Source: a virus
IMG/VR virus record: IMGVR_UViG_3300020450_001169
Location: 1 to 37,847 of that record
DNA length: 37,847 nucleotides
Direction: 5' to 3' (one strand)
Shown: positions 33,817 to 37,847 of the stretch, in pieces
Numbering within the stretch: position 1 is the stretch's first letter
How the letters are laid out: the number at the start of each line of letters is the position of its first letter
Notes under the pieces: generated by a model
Databases searched by the model: none
The model's input: the letters and a program-made list of their open reading frames with translations, nothing else
What the model was told of the DNA's origin: nothing
Made by a program: the position numbers and the translations under genes

Positions 33817-35847
33817 CTAGTAAGAGGCGGTGGTTAAGTTGGTTGTGCTTGTTGTTGATGATTGGGTCACTGCAATAGTTGATGGTATTTGATCAAAAAC
33901 TCTTGGTGTCAAACTATTTAGTGGGATAGTTGGAGGAGGTGGTGTTCCTACAGGTGCTACAGTTATTTCTGGCAACACAATATTAATAATTGTACCTGGA
34001 GTAGAAGCAGGAATACTATTTGAGTTAGCAGGAATGAATTGAACTGGAATTTGTAAATCTACTGGAAGTAAAGTAGAATCAGTTACAGAACCCGCACCTG
34101 TTGTACTGTTAGTAACATTTATACCTGCTGCTGCAATATTTTCACCCGCACCAATAATTGATACAGGACCGAAAGCAATTTCACCTGTATCATAGTTACA
34201 TGTACCTGCAGTATTATTAGTATAGATTTTTCTTGTTCCTGTATTGTAGTAAGTTCTTAGATTTCCGTATCCATCATCCTCAAATTGTTGATCAACACCA
34301 GGTCTATCTGCTGTTCTAAAAGATCCAGAGAGTAGAATAGGTTCTTTAGGATTACTTCCGTCACCGCCATCTTTAGATGGAGCACTATTATAGAGTGCAG
34401 AACCAGTTGAGATTGTGTAAGTATTAGTTTGATTGGTAGTAGGTCGTATGTATCTTAGTATTGTGGTTTGAAGTGATACGTCACTCACACACTTGTCTGA
34501 TAGAGTAATCGCCTTTTCAAATTGAGATGACCTAAATGTAGAGTTAAAGTTATTAATCTCAGTCTGTGTTGCCCAGTCTTCTATTGCTTGAGATACATTT
34601 GTTTTAATAGTTGATGTATCACTTCCGCAACCTGTGTCATACTGAACAAATACTTTTGGATAAATGTATACATTTTCGGGATCAATGACTACAGGATCAA
34701 TAGATGCCATCGCAAAATTGCGTAAATCCGCAGCAATACTCTTTTTAGTCTGATCATTGAGCAAAGATCCTGTCTTTGTCTTAATAGCAATGTAAACTTT
34801 ACCGTAAATTGGAGGATTTAGTGAATCTCCACCATATGCAACTACGGAATGTGCATTATCATACACTTTTTTAGTAATGATTGCATAATCTTGTGCGGTA
34901 ACTGCTCTATATTGAGAAGAGTAGTACCTTGGAGCGTTATATTTGATAGATTCTATAGATTCAGCACTCTCACCAAAACCAGACTTTTCATTCAAAGTCA
35001 TAGTTACATCTGATCCAGTATAGTTTCTATCCAAACTATCCTGTAATCTACCAATAAAACCAAATATATTAACATCATTTGCAACTTCACCATCAGTAAC
35101 AAGATATTCTAGAGTAACAACCTCACCATCACTTAATGCTCTACCAATACTGTCATCTCCAAACTTTAATTCATAACGCATATCTTCACCTTCATGAACG
35201 AAGAATACACGAGATGTAGAAGAAAGATTGCTTATAGTATCTACTCTATTATATAAGTCAGAAGTTGTAGATGTTTCTGATGCTCTTACTTGAACTGATA
35301 AAGTAGAAATATCACAGTTCTCTGAAGGAATTTTATAAATTTGAGAAGCAAAGGTATTAACAGTATATGAAAAGTTAAGAATAGTTCCTTGTTTGACAAC
35401 TATGTTACTAAATGTTGCAACTCCAGTAGTAGGATCAACAGATTGTGTAACATCTGACATGATATTCCACATAAATGAACCACCCTGTAACACAACACCT
35501 TTCTTCAAGGTAACTGTACTAGGAAACGCATCACTTGTTTGTTTACATTGAACATTGAATGATACAGTCGCTCTAGAAGCAACTATAGAGGTAGGAACAT
35601 AGTTTAGTAGTTTTGCTATATTAACGACGTTATCTCTTACTGTAGCAGACGGTAAGAATGCCTCATTCATTGCCATATTAGCGTTGAATGATGTATAATA
35701 GGTATTATATGCTAAAGTGTCGATAAGATACGACAGAGCAGCACCTTCAAAGTCATAATCGGTAAACTCAGGTCTAGTTCTTAGATATGATTTGATTGAG
35801 GCTTTGATATCACCAAAATCTAATGCTGTTAAATTATTTGGTTGCAT
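33817..35847 (-). CDS. 6: Baseplate wedge subunit gp6
   Basis: 676 residues, close to T4 gp6 (660). The N-terminus has LDFGDIKASIKSYLRTRPEF followed by TDYDFEGAALSYLIDTLAYN (about 9-48) and NMAMNEAFLPSATVRDNVV, the hallmark of gp6/baseplate J-like proteins. In T4, gp6 dimers join neighbouring wedges around the baseplate hub. The middle part (GFGESAESIESIKYNAPRYY; RAVTAQDYAIITKKVY) also fits the family. The start overlaps the gp25 stop by one base (TAATG). The C-terminus is Thr/Pro/Ser-rich (VGTPPPPTIPLNS and a Thr/Ser run), possibly a flexible tail. Confidence 0.93.
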   Translation of the reverse strand: MQPNNLTALDFGDIKASIKSYLRTRPEFTDYDFEGAALSYLIDTLAYNTYYTSFNANMAMNEAFLPSATVRDNVVNIAKLLNYVPTSIVASRATVSFNVQCKQTSDAFPSTVTLKKGVVLQGGSFMWNIMSDVTQSVDPTTGVATFSNIVVKQGTILNFSYTVNTFASQIYKIPSENCDISTLSVQVRASETSTTSDLYNRVDTISNLSSTSRVFFVHEGEDMRYELKFGDDSIGRALSDGEVVTLEYLVTDGEVANDVNIFGFIGRLQDSLDRNYTGSDVTMTLNEKSGFGESAESIESIKYNAPRYYSSQYRAVTAQDYAIITKKVYDNAHSVVAYGGDSLNPPIYGKVYIAIKTKTGSLLNDQTKKSIAADLRNFAMASIDPVVIDPENVYIYPKVFVQYDTGCGSDTSTIKTNVSQAIEDWATQTEINNFNSTFRSSQFEKAITLSDKCVSDVSLQTTILRYIRPTTNQTNTYTISTGSALYNSAPSKDGGDGSNPKEPILLSGSFRTADRPGVDQQFEDDGYGNLRTYYNTGTRKIYTNNTAGTCNYDTGEIAFGPVSIIGAGENIAAAGINVTNSTTGAGSVTDSTLLPVDLQIPVQFIPANSNSIPASTPGTIINIVLPEITVAPVGTPPPPTIPLNSLTPRVFDQIPSTIAVTQSSTTSTTNLTTASY

Positions 35848-36266
35848 TACTCAGGTCTCTGCAAGATGAAATTGACTGTTTCCACAATAGGTTGACCTAC
35901 AATTCTATACTCAACCGTTACATCAAATTGATTAGTTTCTTCGTTAGGACTAACCTTAACACCCTGTATGGTAATCCTAGGTTCATACTGTCCTAGAGTA
36001 TTTATTATCTCATCCCTAATAGAATCTGCTGTAAACGGATCCATCGGTTCAAAGAGTAATTCATATACACCAGAACCTATCTCAGGTTGAAACAACTTTT
36101 CCCCCTTTTGTGTAAGTACTAAATTTTTGATTGCTTGTTTAATGGCATTCTCATTTTTCACCACAGCAGCATCCTTAGTGAAGGAATTTAATAAAAAACC
36201 TACACCAATATCTTTGAAACCACGAGAGAGGTTATCTTTATTACCTCTTATCTCTTTAATTGCCAT
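35847..36266 (-). CDS. 25: Baseplate wedge subunit gp25 (GPW/gp25 family, lysozyme-like fold)
   Basis: 139 residues, near the family size. Motifs: LVLTQKGEKLFQPEIGSGVY then ELLFEP (about 50-74), YEPRI (94-98) and FDVTVEYRIVG near the C-terminus. In T4, gp25 helps hold the gp6-gp7-gp53 wedge core and triggers sheath polymerisation. Despite the family's lysozyme label, a structural role is expected. An AAGG lies four bases before the ATG, and the start shares one base with the stop of the SET-domain gene, so the two are probably translationally coupled. Confidence 0.93.
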   Translation of the reverse strand: MAIKEIRGNKDNLSRGFKDIGVGFLLNSFTKDAAVVKNENAIKQAIKNLVLTQKGEKLFQPEIGSGVYELLFEPMDPFTADSIRDEIINTLGQYEPRITIQGVKVSPNEETNQFDVTVEYRIVGQPIVETVNFILQRPE

Positions 36267-36595
36267 TATACCTTATAGAAAGTGTAACTCAAGAATAATT
36301 CTTCACCTTCAGCAATAGGTCTTATTACCTTTACATAATATTTTTTTATAGATTTATAGTGCGTTTTAGTCAAATTATACATTTTTTCGACTCTTGGACA
36401 TAATTTCTCGCAATTTGGAACGTCACTATGGTTTATAAACCCTCCTAAAGGAGTTCTAATGATTTCATCTGCGATAATTATGTGACTCATACCTAATTCT
36501 GTGCCAACTGGAAGAGATTTATTAGTAAATACTCCTTGACCTGCCACAGGTGAGGTCGAAATGTACAATCCGTCAGGTAATGCTCTATAAGTCAC
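36266..36595 (-). CDS. SET-domain protein (possible lysine methyltransferase)
   Basis: 109 residues, compact for a SET domain. Motifs: GQGVF (19-23), GTELG (31-35), FINHSDVPNCE (53-63, the NHS..PN cofactor and pseudoknot motif), and IAEGEELFLSY (94-104) ending in the candidate catalytic Tyr104. SET proteins transfer methyl groups from S-adenosylmethionine to lysine. The start must be GTG: an in-frame TGA lies two codons upstream and the next Met is 36 residues in. Its location in a baseplate operon hints that a virion or host protein is the target, but that is a guess. The flanking SET regions that usually bind substrate are short or missing. Confidence 0.8.
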   Translation of the reverse strand: MTYRALPDGLYISTSPVAGQGVFTNKSLPVGTELGMSHIIIADEIIRTPLGGFINHSDVPNCEKLCPRVEKMYNLTKTHYKSIKKYYVKVIRPIAEGEELFLSYTFYKV

Positions 36596-36617
36596 GATTC
36601 ATAATCTAACTAATTAT

Positions 36618-36625
36618 TATTTATC
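36618..36625 (-). promoter_or_regulatory. Candidate T4-type late promoter box before the SET-domain gene
   Basis: The minus strand reads GATAAATA, one mismatch from TATAAATA. It overlaps the stop of the 70-residue gene and lies 22 bases before the GTG start at 36595. It could drive the SET-gp25-gp6-giant gene series. Chance occurrence in AT-rich DNA is possible. Confidence 0.4.
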
Positions 36626-36833
36626 GAGGTTGTATACCTTTTATTGCACTCATTCTATTATATAATGTATTGCATAATGGATCAGATTTTCTACGAATCC
36701 ATAATGATTCTACCATTTTATCAAATTCTTCATCAGTCAACCATAAAGGCATTGGGTATTTTTTCGGTTTATTAAGTCGAGATTCACTCCAAGACTGTTC
36801 AACTTCATCTATCGGTTTTTCGCCTTTTTTCAT
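36621..36833 (-). CDS. Small hypothetical protein, 70 residues
   Basis: Not recognised. Charged and soluble in appearance, with KPKKYPMPLWLTDEEFDKMV (about 22-41) followed by ESLWIRRKSDPLCNTLYNRM. It has no signal peptide, membrane segment or Cys-pair motif. The tidy fit between its neighbours (20 bases after the previous stop, 25 before the SET start), the shared direction and the amphipathic helix pattern support a real gene. The ATG follows an A-rich stretch with no clear Shine-Dalgarno. Confidence 0.65.
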   Translation of the reverse strand: MKKGEKPIDEVEQSWSESRLNKPKKYPMPLWLTDEEFDKMVESLWIRRKSDPLCNTLYNRMSAIKGIQPR

Positions 36834-36853
36834 GTTTTTTTGTAAAAATAACG

Positions 36854-37120
36854 TTAAATTTTGCCAAAAGTGCGTTTTTTACCCTCTAAATCGTCTAAAC
36901 GCTTAAAAATAGCATCTAAAGTGTCGTATAATGACAAATAATCGTCATAACCATACGGTTTATAGAAGGTTTTATCACTTGTAGGCTGTTCTGAGACCTT
37001 TTTTTCTAATTCTGTAAGTCTATTTACTATTTGTTCTAAAGCTTTGTTAACAGTCTGGTTAAACTTCCATTGTTCCATCCAGTGTTCATCATATGCTCCT
37101 TCTAGTTCGTACTTAGGCAT
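36854..37120 (-). CDS. Small coiled-coil-like hypothetical protein, 88 residues
   Basis: Not recognised. Begins MPKYELEGAYDEHWMEQWKF and has a heptad-like helix at about 26-45 (VNKALEQIVNRLTELEKKV), then a Tyr-rich middle and a second helix (LYDTLDAIFKRLDDLEGKKR). This suggests a coiled coil, perhaps a small structural or chaperone-like protein. A GTG three codons upstream (37129) would add three residues and overlap the previous gene by eight bases. I prefer the ATG at 37120, one base after the previous stop, with a GAG upstream. Confidence 0.7.
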   Translation of the reverse strand: MPKYELEGAYDEHWMEQWKFNQTVNKALEQIVNRLTELEKKVSEQPTSDKTFYKPYGYDDYLSLYDTLDAIFKRLDDLEGKKRTFGKI

Positions 37121-37121
37121 A

Positions 37122-37364
37122 TTACTCACTAGATCTTCTGTCTATATCAGTCAAGGTTTGAGAAGACATAAAATACTTTTTGATCACATCTATCTGATCT
37201 TGATACTTTGCAATAGTATCTAATTCCTTCTCAATAGACTCTAGTATGTCAGTGTGCTCACCAACACCTGCAGGATGCTCAAGATAAACTTCTACGTTTG
37301 CTCTATGTTTTGCAATATCTCCTTGAGCATGTGCAATGAGTGCTCTCAAGATCTGTTCACGCAT
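37122..37364 (-). CDS. Small helical hypothetical protein, about 80 residues
   Basis: Conserved-looking helical protein: MREQILRALIAHAQGDIAKH, then RANVEVYLEHPAGVGEHTDI followed by two helices (LESIEKELDTIAKYQDQIDV). I recall similar 'AHAQGDI.KH..NVEVYL..PAGVGEH' proteins in marine T4-like phages, with unknown function. The frame is open to 37436, but that part (FLCEICYNNRIYKLE) does not look like the family and would overlap the upstream gene. ATGs at 37376 and 37364 are both possible. I chose 37364 because a late-promoter-like box ends 19 bases before it. The choice is uncertain. Confidence 0.7.
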   Translation of the reverse strand: MREQILRALIAHAQGDIAKHRANVEVYLEHPAGVGEHTDILESIEKELDTIAKYQDQIDVIKKYFMSSQTLTDIDRRSSE

Positions 37365-37383
37365 GTGTAATGCCATAGTTTCT

Positions 37384-37391
37384 AATTTATA
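37384..37391 (-). promoter_or_regulatory. Candidate T4-type late promoter box before the 80-residue gene
   Basis: The minus strand reads TATAAATT, one mismatch from TATAAATA. It lies between the oxygenase stop and the start of the small helical gene. With the ATG at 37364 the spacing (19 bases) matches the other three boxes; with 37376 the message would be almost leaderless. Confidence 0.4.
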
Positions 37392-37413
37392 TATTCTATT
37401 ATTGTAGCATATC

Positions 37414-37847
37414 TCACAGAGAAATGCCATTTCCATTCATATATCCTATTTCTCCTTTAATATAGACATCAAATGCAATACAATAACGTTCTTTTACAGA
37501 ATGACTCTCTAATACCTTATGTTGAAGATGAGAAGGGAAGATTAATAGAGTGCCTTCTACAGGAGTAAACGAAAAAGCGTTCTGATTATAATGATTAATC
37601 ATATGATCAGGTTGCATTGTACTAGTAAAGCATGTATCATGACCCCAACTCTTCTCAAATACTACATTTCCACTGTGGTCATCACACTTAAGATAGTATA
37701 TTCCACTCCATATCGAGTTTATATGAGCATGTAAACCCGCCCAGTCGCCTTTCGTATGCTTTACACACCATGAACGACTAATATAGACATCATTATGCTG
37801 CATTACACCCAGATACTCGTATGCATACACCTTACAAGCGTTTGTAA
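37414..37847 (-). CDS. 2OG-Fe(II) oxygenase-like protein (5' end beyond window)
   Basis: Resembles the putative 2OG-Fe(II) oxygenase family common in marine T4-like phages. Numbering from the GTG at 37830: SRSWCVKH (18-25), the first metal motif GLHAHINSIWSGIYYLK (32-48), GTLLIFPSHLQHKVLES (93-109) with H104 as likely second ligand, and ERYCIAFD (114-121) with R115 as likely 2-oxoglutarate-binding residue. The frame has no stop up to the window edge and still fits the family's N-terminal side (NACKVYAYEYLGV), so the GTG is probably not the true start. Substrate unknown; some such proteins may hydroxylate virion proteins, which is only an inference. Confidence 0.8.
   Translation of the reverse strand, partial: TNACKVYAYEYLGVMQHNDVYISRSWCVKHTKGDWAGLHAHINSIWSGIYYLKCDDHSGNVVFEKSWGHDTCFTSTMQPDHMINHYNQNAFSFTPVEGTLLIFPSHLQHKVLESHSVKERYCIAFDVYIKGEIGYMNGNGISL

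Noticed and set aside
36596-36620. tRNA genes or rho-independent terminators in the gaps
   Set aside because: All gaps are under 50 bases and show no GC-rich hairpin followed by a T-run, and no cloverleaf pattern was recognised anywhere.
2826-36906. Scattered plus-strand open frames of 60-90 codons
   Set aside because: They lie opposite or within strong minus-strand genes, have low-complexity Cys/Ser/Ile-rich translations typical of antisense reading, and show no recognisable motif.
37365-37436. Start at 37436 for the small helical gene
   Set aside because: It would overlap the oxygenase gene by 23 bases and add a Cys/Tyr-rich stretch unlike the rest; a promoter-like box lies inside this extension.

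Overview
The window is a low-GC (visibly AT-rich), gene-dense stretch of a contractile-tailed phage of the T4-like myovirus type. It most resembles the marine lineages that infect picocyanobacteria or SAR11 bacteria. That call rests on the gene set and order: gp25, gp6, a gp7-like protein, two structural proteins, gp8, then a DUF4815 structural protein. A phage-type 2OG-Fe(II) oxygenase and a SET-domain protein lie just upstream, alongside small hypotheticals. Family assignments come from recognising motifs and comparing with T4 proteins from memory; no database was searched. The exact host cannot be read from the window.

Every gene is on the minus strand, so the operon reads from the right edge to the left. 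Right end (about 36.3-37.8 kb): a 2OG-Fe(II) oxygenase cut by the window edge, three small unrecognised proteins and a SET-domain protein. Then comes the baseplate wedge module: gp25 (35847-36266), gp6 (33817-35847) and one giant gene of 24.1 kb (9707-33811; 8034 residues), which fills about 64% of the window. Left of it are a 408-residue protein with a C-terminal cupredoxin-like domain, a 1391-residue protein with cupredoxin-like and YHYH domains, gp8 (2705-4237), and the 5' part of a DUF4815 structural gene that runs off the left edge. Gaps are tiny and three junctions overlap by one base (TAATG). No tRNA, CRISPR array, mobile element or plus-strand gene is supported, and no stretch over 300 bases lacks a gene.

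The central result is that the giant protein sits where T4 has gene 7, between gp6 and gp8. It keeps three short islands resembling the C-terminal part of T4 gp7 (about residues 8-55, 690-725 and 3455-3500). These islands are separated and followed by a very large array of extra modules: about 24 'GSGYTxxP' beta repeats, a YHYH domain, a solitary EF-hand loop, a beta-propeller-like section, two LamG-like lectin domains, 19 diverged copies of a roughly 100-residue beta repeat punctuated by three helical modules, and a lectin-like C-terminal region. The same GSGY repeat also occurs in the neighbouring 1391-residue protein and is inserted into gp8. I infer an enlarged baseplate with built-in host-binding or spacer arms. 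Two neighbouring structural proteins carry complete type-1-copper ligand sets, which makes copper binding at the virion surface a testable idea.

Candidate late promoters of the T4 TATAAATA type lie 17-25 bases before three gene starts, and one more lies before a small gene. This fits late, sigma-gp55-like expression.
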